Of a stretch of 64,000 bases of DNA, positions 18,460-26,103 are shown piece by piece. The notes beneath the pieces are model-generated. The model worked only from the letters and a program-made list of their open reading frames with translations. It was not told the DNA's origin and did no database searches. The stretch spans positions 930,001 to 994,000 of the forward strand of contig NZ_CP135438.1 of assembly GCF_032341995.1 (NCBI RefSeq), given 5' to 3'. Positions within the stretch are counted from its first letter, which is position 1, and every line of letters begins with the position of its first letter. A program made the position numbers and the translations under genes. This DNA is from Domibacillus sp. DTU_2020_1001157_1_SI_ALB_TIR_016. Lineage in GTDB: Bacteria > Bacillota > Bacilli > Bacillales > Domibacillaceae.

Positions 18460-19470
18460 TCATGAGTGAGTAGATTTTCGAAATACATATAAAAAATAGG
18501 GGGCACCGAGCGCTGCAGTCACGATACCGGCCGGAATGCCAACTGGCGCAAATAACGACCGGCCGATCGTATCAGCTGCCATTAAAATCAGCATGCCAAT
18601 CAAACCGGACAGCGGCAGTACATATTGGTGAAGCGGACCGGCAATTCGGCGGGCAATTTGTGGAGCGGCGAGTCCGATAAAGCCGATCCCGCCAGCCATG
18701 GAAACACTCGCACTCGACAGAGCAACAGCACAAAGCAGCAGGCCAGCCCGCTGTTTGGCCACGTTAACACCAAGCCCGGCTGCCGGCGCTTCACCAAGCG
18801 ACAGCATATTTAATGCGCCTGCATGAAAAAACGAATACGGTACCAAAACGAGTAGCCAGGGCAGCAATGCTAGAACGTGTATCCATTCCCGTCCCCATAT
18901 ATTTCCCGCCAGCCAGTAGGCTGCAAAAGAATACACTTCTTCATCAAGGCGAAGCGACAGCACAAGTGTCAGGGCACTAAAGCCCGCTGCGAGCGCGATG
19001 CCGTTTAACAACAAGCGCTGCGGCAGAAAGCCAGCCTTGCGGTCAAAAGAAAAAAAAGTAATCAGCCCTGCTGCGCAAAGCCCGCCGATAAAAGTGAAAA
19101 GCGGAATGAAAATGGTGAAGCTGCCTTCAAGCGTACCAAAAAAACGCAAAAAAAGAATTAGTCCGAAAGCGGCTCCAGCATGAATGCCAATCACCCCTGG
19201 GTCTGCCAGCGCATTGCGAGATAAGCCCTGCAGCAGGCATCCAGCGATTCCCAGACCAAGACCGGCCAGCATCGCAATTAATAGGCGGGGAAGCCGGTAA
19301 TCAAACAGCACGATGGAGTCACGGGGAGAACCGAGTCCGACAGCTGTTTTTAATACTTCAACGGGGCTGAGGCGAATCGTTCCGGTATTTAAGCTGATAA
19401 GCAGTACACACAGGCATAAGAGTAATAAAACAAGTGAGGCCCTTACAGCTTTTTTCTGGCGCGTCTTCAT
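18460..19470 (-). CDS. FecCD-family iron-siderophore permease (second of the pair)
   Basis: 336 residues with about nine to ten membrane helices. Family signatures visible: YRLPRLLIAMLAGLGLGIAG near the N-terminus, LADPGVIGIHAGAAFG, LGEAPAAGLGVNV (the ATPase-coupling loop) and GGIGFIGLAAPQIAR. It forms the channel heterodimer with the product of the overlapping upstream gene (ATGA overlap at 19467-19470). No ATP-binding subunit is encoded nearby, so it must use one encoded elsewhere. Confidence 0.92.
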   Translation of the reverse strand: MKTRQKKAVRASLVLLLLCLCVLLISLNTGTIRLSPVEVLKTAVGLGSPRDSIVLFDYRLPRLLIAMLAGLGLGIAGCLLQGLSRNALADPGVIGIHAGAAFGLILFLRFFGTLEGSFTIFIPLFTFIGGLCAAGLITFFSFDRKAGFLPQRLLLNGIALAAGFSALTLVLSLRLDEEVYSFAAYWLAGNIWGREWIHVLALLPWLLVLVPYSFFHAGALNMLSLGEAPAAGLGVNVAKQRAGLLLCAVALSSASVSMAGGIGFIGLAAPQIARRIAGPLHQYVLPLSGLIGMLILMAADTIGRSLFAPVGIPAGIVTAALGAPYFLYVFRKSTHS

Positions 19471-20471
19471 GATTCCTCCCTCCTTTGCCGGCGGGAGAGA
19501 TATAAAAAGAAGGGCACGCCCAAAAGAGCAACCATCGCACTGATAGCCAGCTCACGCGGCGGGTTTACCATACGGGCCCCGTAATCAGCCAGCACAAGTA
19601 AAATCGAGCCTCCCAGGGCGCTAATCGGAATAATAAACCGATAGTCAACCCCAACCAGTTTACGGGCAATGTGGGGAACGATCAGTCCGATAAACCCAAT
19701 GGAGCCGGCTGCTGAAACCGATGTGCCCGCCAGAAGAACGGCAATTCCGATCGCAGCCAGGCGGATCAGCGGCACGTTTCCGCCAAGCCCAGCTGCAGTT
19801 TCTTCTCCAAGAGAGAGCAGTGTAAGCGGCCGGGCAAAGGAAAGAGATAATAAAACAGCGGCCAGTATAATCGGTGCCAGGTATGTAAGATGCCCCCATC
19901 TAATGCCGGCAGTGCCACCTGCAAACCAAAAAGCAAGGTCCTGGCTTAAGTCAAAGTAAATCGCAATTCCTGAGCTGAGCGAGCTGAACAGAGCAGCTAA
20001 GATTGCCCCGGCGACCGTCAGGCGAATCGGTGTGATGCCGCCGGGTGCACCAGAGGCAATCCAAAAAATGCATAGTGCACTCATGACCGATCCGAAAAAG
20101 CAAAACACGATCAGCAAAGAATATGGTATACCGGGGAAAAAAGCAAAACAAAGGGCTGTCATAAGAGAAGCGCCGGCATTTATCCCTAAAATGCCTGGAT
20201 CCGCCAAATCATTCCGGGTAACCGCCTGCATTAAAGCGCCGGAAACGGCCAGGGCACAGCCGACAAGCGCAGCGCCAAGCACACGGGGAAGACGAAGCTC
20301 ATGAACAATTTGATGAGACGTCAGCTCTGCATTGAAATGAAAAACAGCGGCCCAGACGGTGGGCAGGTTAAGCTCTTTCGCTCCCGAGGAAACGGCGGCG
20401 AACAGGGACACACCTAACAAACAAGTTCCCACAAAAAAAATGATAATAAATAAGCTGTACCGTTTTTTCAT
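19467..20471 (-). CDS. FecCD-family iron-siderophore permease (first of the pair)
   Basis: 334 residues, paralogous to the following gene. Visible: ELRLPRVLGAALVGCALAVSG, LADPGILGINAGASLM, LSLGEETAAGLGGNV (coupling loop), GSIGFIGLIVPHIARKLVG. The start ATG 20471 has only a weak ribosome site (GAAAGG about 16 bases away). It is the promoter-proximal gene of the importer unit; a Fur box at 20503-20517 covers its transcription start. Role: import of ferric siderophore across the membrane. Confidence 0.92.
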   Translation of the reverse strand: MKKRYSLFIIIFFVGTCLLGVSLFAAVSSGAKELNLPTVWAAVFHFNAELTSHQIVHELRLPRVLGAALVGCALAVSGALMQAVTRNDLADPGILGINAGASLMTALCFAFFPGIPYSLLIVFCFFGSVMSALCIFWIASGAPGGITPIRLTVAGAILAALFSSLSSGIAIYFDLSQDLAFWFAGGTAGIRWGHLTYLAPIILAAVLLSLSFARPLTLLSLGEETAAGLGGNVPLIRLAAIGIAVLLAGTSVSAAGSIGFIGLIVPHIARKLVGVDYRFIIPISALGGSILLVLADYGARMVNPPRELAISAMVALLGVPFFLYLSRRQRREES

Positions 20472-20502
20472 CAGAATAGAACAAGACCTTTCTAACTGCT
20501 AT

Positions 20503-20550
20503 TGATAATCACTTTCAACTAAGTATAATAATAGGAGAAATGAGCGTCAA
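20503..20550 (-). promoter_or_regulatory. Fur-controlled promoter of the importer genes
   Basis: On the minus strand: TTGACG (20545-20550), 17 bases, TATACT (20522-20527). TGATAATCACTTTCA at 20503-20517 matches the 7-1-7 Fur box at 13 of 15 positions and covers the predicted start point. The Btr-type regulator encoded divergently at 20623 probably also acts in this intergenic region. Confidence 0.8.
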
Positions 20551-20622
20551 TGTACGATTTTTAGCTTCTTTTCATGTATTATTTTTGTTTCATTATTTTT
20601 TATCCAGCAGGGGGCATTGCAG

Positions 20623-22194
20623 GTGAGAATGGAAATTTTAAAAACATGTTTTTTAAGCAGAAAGCAGACTCAGCAAGCTGTGCCTTCTTTTTGTCTTTTA
20701 TCGATTGAAAAAAGCAGCGGGTCGTTAATTATAAATGGAATTAAGCAGGCACTCAGAAAAAAAGCTGTTTTTCTGCTGCATCCAGGCACATCTTTTTCGA
20801 TTGAAGCGGTAAATGAAGATGAAATAGACGGCTATATGCTGCTATTCGACTTATATGAGGAACAAAGCCGGACCGCTGAAAAACTCGTATACAAAAAAGT
20901 TCGGACATTTTCGGTAGAAGGGCTGGTTTCCTATCACTGTTCGGCGATTTGTCGCCTTCTATCTTCTATATATCATGCTGATACCGATCCTCCCTATGTA
21001 AAGCAGGGAGCAGCGGCAGAACTGCTTCACTGGCTTTCCGATCAGCCGTCATCCCTGCGGCTTGAAGACAACGAAGAGCGTATTCATCAAACGCTTGGTT
21101 ATATGAGCACTTGTTTTACTGAACCTATTACCCTTACAGGGCTGGCTGAAATGGCCGGCATGAACCCAGCGTATTATTCTCATCTATTTAAACAAAAAAT
21201 GAATAAAACACCGATGGAATGGCTGACCCACCTCCGGTTGAACACAGCGAAAGAGCTGCTTTTAGCAGGAGACATTAAAATCAAGGAAGCCGCCCGCCGA
21301 ACCGGGTATCAGGATGAACATTATTTCAGCCGCCGGTTTAAGCAGACCTTCGGCATTTCTCCGTCCCATTACAATAGAAGACATATTAAAAAAGTGGTTT
21401 CTCTTTCTTATCCGTATACCGACCATTTGCTTGCACTGGGCGTGACTCCTGCAGCGGGCCAGCTTCAGGAAAGCTTCGACGGCCGAATAAAAGAGCTGAC
21501 GCTTCCTTATCATGCGAGCGAACCATGGGATATTCAGCGGCAGTTTTTTTTAGAACAGAAGCCGGACTTAATTCTGTGTAAAAACAACGTCGCCGGTATG
21601 GCGAAAGAGCACATCGGGGACATTGCTCCTGTTGTATCGATTGACTGGACAAGCATGGACGTATACAACCATGCAGACACCATTGCCCGCTTGCTGGGAA
21701 AAGAAGAGGCTTTGTCAGCATGGCATACAGCGCATAATGAAAAAGTCAGAAAAGCACGGGATGCAGTAGAAAATCAGATTGGAACCGGAAGATCTGCTGC
21801 TGTTTGGAGTGTAACAAACAAGGGAGTCCGGCTGTATGGAGCCCGTAATATGGGACATGTGTTTTATCGGCTGCTGGGCTTTCGTGCTCCTGAGTATATT
21901 CGGGAAAAGATAGAGGAACATCCAATGGGTACAATGTTTACCTGGATGCCCGCTTCTCTTGAACAGATGAAGAGGGATAGAAGTGATTTCATGTGGATTG
22001 TCACGGATAGTGAGCACCACCGGCGGATGATGGAGCATGAAATTAAAACGGATCCTCTCTTGTCAGCCCACCCCGCTGTTCAAAATGGCCGCTGCTTTTT
22101 TCTGGACTGGCAGAAGTGGATTGTGTACGCGCCTCTTGGTATTGAGAAACAGCTCGAGGAAGCCTTGCTTTTTTTACTATCAGGTGGGAGCTGA
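20623..22194 (+). CDS. btr: AraC-family regulator fused to a siderophore-binding domain (Btr-like)
   Basis: About 523 residues. N-terminal sensor-like part (about 1-150); two AraC helix-turn-helix motifs at about 165-260 (ITLTGLAEMAGMNPAYYSHLF and IKEAARRTGYQDEHYFSRRF, each split here); then a periplasmic-binding-protein-like domain (YTDHLLALGVTPAAG, EQKPDLILCKNN) related to the lipoprotein at 17537. In B. subtilis Btr, this domain binds the siderophore in the cytoplasm and activates the uptake genes. The gene is divergent from the importer, which supports the same role. GTG 20623 with GGGGG eight bases away is the preferred start; TTG 20617 and ATG 20629 remain possible. Confidence 0.88.
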   Translation: MRMEILKTCFLSRKQTQQAVPSFCLLSIEKSSGSLIINGIKQALRKKAVFLLHPGTSFSIEAVNEDEIDGYMLLFDLYEEQSRTAEKLVYKKVRTFSVEGLVSYHCSAICRLLSSIYHADTDPPYVKQGAAAELLHWLSDQPSSLRLEDNEERIHQTLGYMSTCFTEPITLTGLAEMAGMNPAYYSHLFKQKMNKTPMEWLTHLRLNTAKELLLAGDIKIKEAARRTGYQDEHYFSRRFKQTFGISPSHYNRRHIKKVVSLSYPYTDHLLALGVTPAAGQLQESFDGRIKELTLPYHASEPWDIQRQFFLEQKPDLILCKNNVAGMAKEHIGDIAPVVSIDWTSMDVYNHADTIARLLGKEEALSAWHTAHNEKVRKARDAVENQIGTGRSAAVWSVTNKGVRLYGARNMGHVFYRLLGFRAPEYIREKIEEHPMGTMFTWMPASLEQMKRDRSDFMWIVTDSEHHRRMMEHEIKTDPLLSAHPAVQNGRCFFLDWQKWIVYAPLGIEKQLEEALLFLLSGGS

Positions 22195-22375
22195 TACAAG
22201 CCGGCTTGTTTCTTGTACGCTTGAGCCGGATACAGAATAAAAAAAGCGGGAGATGATCAAGGTGGAACAGGAAAAGTAGACGTACTATGTAGATTTAAAC
22301 AGGGACGTTTAACCGGATAAAAGAGACAAAGCAGCCTTAAATCAGAGATTTGAAAATCATTTTGTTTACAGCCTG

Positions 22376-22403
22376 AAAGGAAGCCTAAATGGCTTCCTTT
22401 TTT
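22376..22403 (+). terminator. Terminator after the regulator gene
   Basis: AAAGGAAGCC (22376-22385) and GGCTTCCTTT (22391-22400), then more T. The DNA from 22195 to 22629 has no supported gene. Confidence 0.75.
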
Positions 22404-22545
22404 TATAGAGTCATATAAGAGATGTTACTTATTGAACAAGTTTACTTTTGAATGAGGCGTTTTTTCCAACAGTGAATATCGACTAAAAAGGGGAGTAGCT
22501 GAAATAAATGCTAAAATGAAAACAAAACTTGAAATCATCTTGATA

Positions 22546-22581
22546 GGATGAGCTCTGTATCCAGCAGAGCTCATCCTTTTT
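22546..22581 (+). terminator. Strong hairpin with T run
   Basis: GGATGAGCTCTG (22546-22557) and CAGAGCTCATCC (22565-22576), 7-base loop, then TTTTT. It isolates the next promoter from upstream reading. Confidence 0.75.
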
Positions 22582-22629
22582 AATTTATGTAATCCTGTTT
22601 TCTAAAGATATTTGAACAAAAAGGAAAGT

Positions 22630-22685
22630 TTGACTTTCTGTATACAAATGTATACAATTAATTCGTATACATTTGTATACAGAAA
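22630..22685 (+). promoter_or_regulatory. Promoter with a double GTATAC operator
   Basis: TTGACT (22630-22635), 17 bases, TACAAT (22653-22658). Two copies of a 16-17-bp palindrome, TGTATACAAATGTATAC (22639-22655) and GTATACATTTGTATACA (22665-22681), face each other across 9 bases. The mirror symmetry runs on to 22635 and 22685. One copy fills the -35/-10 spacer and the other follows the start point, a layout for tight repression. The cognate repressor is not encoded next to it. Confidence 0.8.
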
Positions 22686-22697
22686 AGGAGAGATAAC

Positions 22698-23075
22698 ATG
22701 AGAGATCAATATGGCAAAAGATATCGCCGGGATGAAAGACCTTTCGCTCATGAACATCACCGGGAAGAACATCATCACAGAGGCGGCCACAGACGTAAGG
22801 ATCATCCTCGTGGCGGTGCCAAAACGTTCCGCCGGGGAAGAGCAATTGAATTTTTAGATAGGCTGAATGTAAAACGTGCCACACTGAAACAGCAATTGGA
22901 AACACCCGAGCTGCAATCCATTAACCCTATCTTGGTGGGAGAACTAAAAGCAGTGGAAACGATTATAAATGAATTTACTCAGTTGTTTGAAATTCACGAA
23001 GATGAAATCAAGCGGCATGATGCTCCAGCAAACGAGGAAGAAGCATCAGAAAAAGGCCCAGCTCAAGAGGAATAA
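22698..23075 (+). CDS. His/Arg-rich protein of unknown function, upstream of hmoA
   Basis: 125 residues in two parts. Residues 1-50 are dense in His and Arg (HEHHREEHHHRGGHRRKDH), a likely metal- or heme-binding tail. Residues 50-105 are helical and well ordered (RRGRAIEFLDRLNVKRATLK, then QSINPILVGELKAVETIINEF); the end is acidic. I recall similar small Bacillus proteins without established function. GGAGAG precedes ATG 22698 and two palindromic operators control the promoter. It is 72 bases from hmoA and likely co-transcribed, so a link to heme or metal stress is plausible but unproven. Confidence 0.7.
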   Translation: MRDQYGKRYRRDERPFAHEHHREEHHHRGGHRRKDHPRGGAKTFRRGRAIEFLDRLNVKRATLKQQLETPELQSINPILVGELKAVETIINEFTQLFEIHEDEIKRHDAPANEEEASEKGPAQEE

Positions 23076-23147
23076 TGAGAATGGCGGATCTTTTATCGTT
23101 TAAAGGTCCAGCTAATCCAACATAAGAGTACGTAAGGGGGATAAACG

Positions 23148-23474
23148 ATGTTCGTTCAATTAAGAAAAATGACGGTGACAGAAGGTAACGCTGAGCAGGT
23201 GGTGAATCGGTTCAGTAAACCAGGAATCCTTGAACAGCAGGAAGGATTTGTGGACCTTAAGGTGCTGGTGAAACAGGTGAGACGCGGCGAGGAAGAAGTA
23301 ATCGTCTTAGTCACCTGGGAATCAGAAGGCCATTGGAAACAATGGGAGAAAAGTGATGCCCATATCGCCGGCCATAAAGCAAAGCTGAATCAGCCAAAAC
23401 CGGAATATATGATTCATACAGAAGTCGGAAAATATGAAGTAAAAGCTGTTAAAAAAGCAGAAGCTTCTGTATAA
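23148..23474 (+). CDS. hmoA: Heme-degrading monooxygenase of the HmoA/IsdG (ABM-domain) type
   Basis: 108 residues, ABM ferredoxin-like fold. Conserved: FVQLRKMTVTEGNAEQVV, QEGFVDLKVLVK, VTWESEGHWKQWEKSDAHIAG (WES.eHWk.WekSdaHi.gHk, with the heme-ligand His) and MIHTEVGKYEV. The family opens heme oxidatively and releases iron in the cytoplasm. AAGGGGG lies eight bases before ATG 23148. It follows the His-rich gene and precedes a methyltransferase gene by 46 bases. It fits the iron theme of the preceding 17 kb but has its own, non-Fur-like operator. Confidence 0.9.
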   Translation: MFVQLRKMTVTEGNAEQVVNRFSKPGILEQQEGFVDLKVLVKQVRRGEEEVIVLVTWESEGHWKQWEKSDAHIAGHKAKLNQPKPEYMIHTEVGKYEVKAVKKAEASV

Positions 23475-23520
23475 GTTCAAAGCAAGCCTTTGCATCATGA
23501 CGGGAAAGGAATAAAACTTC

Positions 23521-24159
23521 ATGAAACAAATAAACAGCTACATCGATTCAGTATTTTGTACCGAAGATGCTCTTTTGAAAGAAGTTATTGCGTCCATCAA
23601 AGAAAATGGAATGCCTTCTATATCAGTATCTCCTTCTTCAGGAAAACTGCTGACCATGCTTGTATCGATCTCAGGCGCTAAAAAAGTGCTGGAAATAGGA
23701 GCGCTTGGCGGCTACAGCGGCATTTGCCTGGCAAGAGGATTCGGGAAAGAAGGAATGTTAACGTCTCTTGAGCTAGAAGAGAGATACGCAGAGTTAGCAC
23801 ACAGCAATCTAGCCAAAGCGGGATTTGGCGATCAAGTATCCTACATGACCGGGGCAGCTTTAGAAAGTCTTGAAAAACTGGCTGGCGAAAACAAGCGGTT
23901 TGATTTTTTCTTTATTGATGCAGATAAAGCAAATTATGAACTTTACCTGGAGTACTGTATTCAATTGGCAGAGCCGCATGCATTAATCATCGCGGATAAC
24001 GTACTTGCGAAAGGCAGTGTAGCGGAGCCGGGTGTACCTCCTAAACGTTATACAAAAGCCATGAAGAAATTTAATGAACTGGCAGCGCATCATCCGCAAT
24101 TAGAATCCGTGCTTATGCCAATTGGTGATGGCATGACACTTTCGAGAGTCAAGAAGTAG
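23521..24159 (+). CDS. SAM-dependent O-methyltransferase (class I, YrrM/CCoAOMT family)
   Basis: 212 residues. SAM-binding motif VLEIGALGGYSGICLA (about residues 59-74), acidic end of strand 2 (SLELEERYAELA), metal-ligand segment FFFIDADKANYELYLEYC (about 137-154) and IIADNVLAKGSV. This is the pattern of cation-dependent O-methyltransferases that act on catechol-like substrates. The ribosome site GAAAGGA is about ten bases before ATG 23521. It lies after hmoA and before a terminator at 24228. The substrate is not known. Confidence 0.88.
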   Translation: MKQINSYIDSVFCTEDALLKEVIASIKENGMPSISVSPSSGKLLTMLVSISGAKKVLEIGALGGYSGICLARGFGKEGMLTSLELEERYAELAHSNLAKAGFGDQVSYMTGAALESLEKLAGENKRFDFFFIDADKANYELYLEYCIQLAEPHALIIADNVLAKGSVAEPGVPPKRYTKAMKKFNELAAHHPQLESVLMPIGDGMTLSRVKK

Positions 24160-24227
24160 GGAAGTGTGAGTTTGGCACCAATGAGGAGCAGTCCTATGTA
24201 TATTTTACTTCATAAGAAAATCATCTG

Positions 24228-24260
24228 AAAAACACAAATACAAGGAGTATTTGTGTTTTT
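24228..24260 (+). terminator. Terminator after the methyltransferase
   Basis: AAAAACACAAATAC (24228-24241) and GTATTTGTGTTTTT (24247-24260), 5-base loop, T run. Confidence 0.8.
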
Positions 24261-24457
24261 TTATATGCAGGGTTGTGGCTCAATGAACGCAAAGTGTGCG
24301 GGTCTTTGCTGTAAGAAGGTTCTGAGGATAAATTATACTTTTTTAAAAGTTCTTGCTTGTTTTTTATTTTTCACCATATTTTCACTATTGAAGAGTAAAG
24401 TAGCTCTTGTACCAGGGAGGTACATACAAAACGAAACTATTCAGGAGGAATTTAATT

Positions 24458-25321
24458 ATGAAAACAAAAAACAAATTATTTGGACTAGCAATGGCAGGTA
24501 TTATCGGACTGAGCTCTTTAGGTACGGTTTCCGCTTATGCAGCCACAGATACAACAACGACAAGCACAGCAGTGGTTCAAGAAGAAAAAGCGAAAAATGC
24601 AAAAGCAACATTAGATGCAGCCTCTCAAGAAAAAGTACAGGCGATCATGGATAAATTAACAACGGGATTACAGGATCTTGGTGTTACATTGCCGGAAAAA
24701 GGAGATAAAGCGGACTTGTTTGCGGATCTAGATGCGGACACACAAGTGAAGGCGGAAGCCATTATGGATAAAATGAAAGCCGGCACGATCACGTTTGAGG
24801 AAGCGCAGACTCAGCTGAAAGAGCTTGGCGTGACACTTCCAGACAGAGCGGAAAAAGGCGATAGAGGCGGCAAGGGCGACCTATTTGCGGATCTAGATGC
24901 GGATACAAAAGCGAAAGCGGAAGCCATTATGGAAAAAGCAAAAGCGGGCACGATTACATTTGAAGAAGCCCAGACTCAATTGAAAGAGCTTGGTGTGACA
25001 CTTCCAGACAAAGGCGATCATGATATGTTTGCAGACCTGGATGCAGACACGAAAGCAAAAGCAGAAGCGATTATGTATAAAGTAAAAGCGGGTACGATTA
25101 CATTTGAAGAAGCCCAAACTCAGTTGAAAGAGCTTGGTGTGACGCTTCCAGACAAAGCAGACAAAGACGATGCTAAAATAGCAGACCTATTAGCAGACTT
25201 GGATGCTGATACAAAAGCGAAAGCGCAGAAACTGATTGATCAAGCTGAAACACAGCTGGCCGAGTACGGTATTGATCACCTGCCTCTGCATGGATTCAAC
25301 AAATCAGCTAAAGCAGAGTAA
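24458..25321 (+). CDS. Secreted tandem-repeat protein of unknown function
   Basis: 287 residues from ATG 24458 (AGGAGG eight bases upstream; the frame is open earlier but without a site). Signal peptide with cleavage near VSAYAA (about residue 29). After a Thr-rich linker come three near-identical repeats of about 48-55 residues, at about 86-140, 141-188 and 189-241. Each reads like DLFADLDADTKAKAEAIM, then KAGTITFEEAQTQLKELGV, then TLPD and a Lys/Asp/Gly linker. Partial copies precede (about 58-80) and follow (about 244-265). The repeats are acidic, helical and cysteine-free. No anchor motif is seen, so it is probably released or held in the wall. Function unknown. Confidence 0.8.
   Translation: MKTKNKLFGLAMAGIIGLSSLGTVSAYAATDTTTTSTAVVQEEKAKNAKATLDAASQEKVQAIMDKLTTGLQDLGVTLPEKGDKADLFADLDADTQVKAEAIMDKMKAGTITFEEAQTQLKELGVTLPDRAEKGDRGGKGDLFADLDADTKAKAEAIMEKAKAGTITFEEAQTQLKELGVTLPDKGDHDMFADLDADTKAKAEAIMYKVKAGTITFEEAQTQLKELGVTLPDKADKDDAKIADLLADLDADTKAKAQKLIDQAETQLAEYGIDHLPLHGFNKSAKAE
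24713..25184 (+). repeat. In-frame tandem repeats inside the secreted protein gene
   Basis: Three units starting at about 24713, 24878 and 25022 (165, 144 and about 162 bases) with near-identical DNA in the DLDADT and TFEEAQTQL parts. The linkers differ in length. The pattern predicts unit gain or loss by slippage or recombination. Confidence 0.8.
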
Positions 25322-25476
25322 TTCACTGCTTTTCATTCACTTCACTATTCCTATATAGGTACAAAAAATGGGTTTAAGAAAACACGGTTTTCCACATCTC
25401 TTATTTTATTTTATAGAATAACCTTCAAGGTGAGAAACTGATCCTAAATGAAGTTAACAAGGAGAGGAAGAATACA

Positions 25477-25995
25477 ATGAATGAAATTATTTGGCCTGAG
25501 GGCTACCTGCCAGGAATGACAGACAACTTTGTTTCCAACGAAATCATCATAGCTGATCTATCCGCTGCCCAGGTTTGGAAGTTCCTCTATGATACGTCAA
25601 AATGGGAGTCATACTACAGCAATGTTGCGGATATCCGTTTCCACAACGTTACAGGCCCTGAATTAAGTCAAGGGGCTCACTTCCGATTCACAACCTTTGA
25701 ATTTCCCATAGAGGCAGAGGTATTAGAGTACGATCCGCCTGCTGATGGCAAGCCTGCACGACTGGCTTGGCACGGCTGGGAGGAAGGCTCAGAAGAGGAT
25801 AGTGAGCTGCAAGTTCACCACGCTTGGCTGCTAGAAGACCTGCCTGGAGGACGTGTACGCATTCTCACTCAGGAAACACAAAAGGGGAAAGCAGCTCAAG
25901 AGATGGCAGTAACAAAGCCAAACCCAATGCTTAACGGCCACCAAGAATGGATTGTCGGATTAGCCGAAGCCGCCTCACAGCAAAAACGTTTTTAA
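25477..25995 (+). CDS. SRPBCC (START-like) domain protein, polyketide cyclase/dehydrase type
   Basis: 172 residues. The SRPBCC opening is visible: FVSNEIIIADLSAAQVWKFL then YDTSKWESYYSNV, followed by beta strands (GAHFRFTTFEFPIEAEVLEY), RLAWHGWEEG and RVRILTQETQKG, with a closing C-terminal helix. Such folds bind hydrophobic ligands; enzymatic roles differ widely. AAGGAGAGG precedes ATG 25477. It is a single gene, closed by the AT-rich palindrome at about 25988. Ligand unknown. Confidence 0.8.
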   Translation: MNEIIWPEGYLPGMTDNFVSNEIIIADLSAAQVWKFLYDTSKWESYYSNVADIRFHNVTGPELSQGAHFRFTTFEFPIEAEVLEYDPPADGKPARLAWHGWEEGSEEDSELQVHHAWLLEDLPGGRVRILTQETQKGKAAQEMAVTKPNPMLNGHQEWIVGLAEAASQQKRF

Positions 25996-26037
25996 AAACG
26001 TTCATATGATATAATTTCCAACAGAAATGGAACTTGA

Positions 26038-26078
26038 ACAGACCGCCACTCATTAAGAGACAGTGGTCTGTCCATTTT
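26038..26078 (+). terminator. Imperfect hairpin upstream of the dehydrogenase gene
   Basis: ACAGACCGCCACT and AGTGGTCTGT pair with one bulge, followed by CCATTTTATTT. Probably the terminator of the SRPBCC gene. Confidence 0.55.
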
Positions 26079-26103
26079 ATTTAATGAGGTAGGAGGAATA
26101 GAA

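Noticed and set aside
18460..20471. The two FecCD permeases as a recent tandem duplication
   Set aside because: They are clearly divergent, overlap by four bases and form the usual heterodimer pair.
24713..25184. Regular repeats as a CRISPR array
   Set aside because: Units are 144-165 bases, in frame and protein-coding with conserved amino-acid pattern; there are no short spacers and no cas genes.
25986..26005. Palindrome AACGTTTTTAAAAACGTT as an operator
   Set aside because: It overlaps the stop codon of the SRPBCC gene and is more likely part of its 3' end; no promoter is seen next to it.
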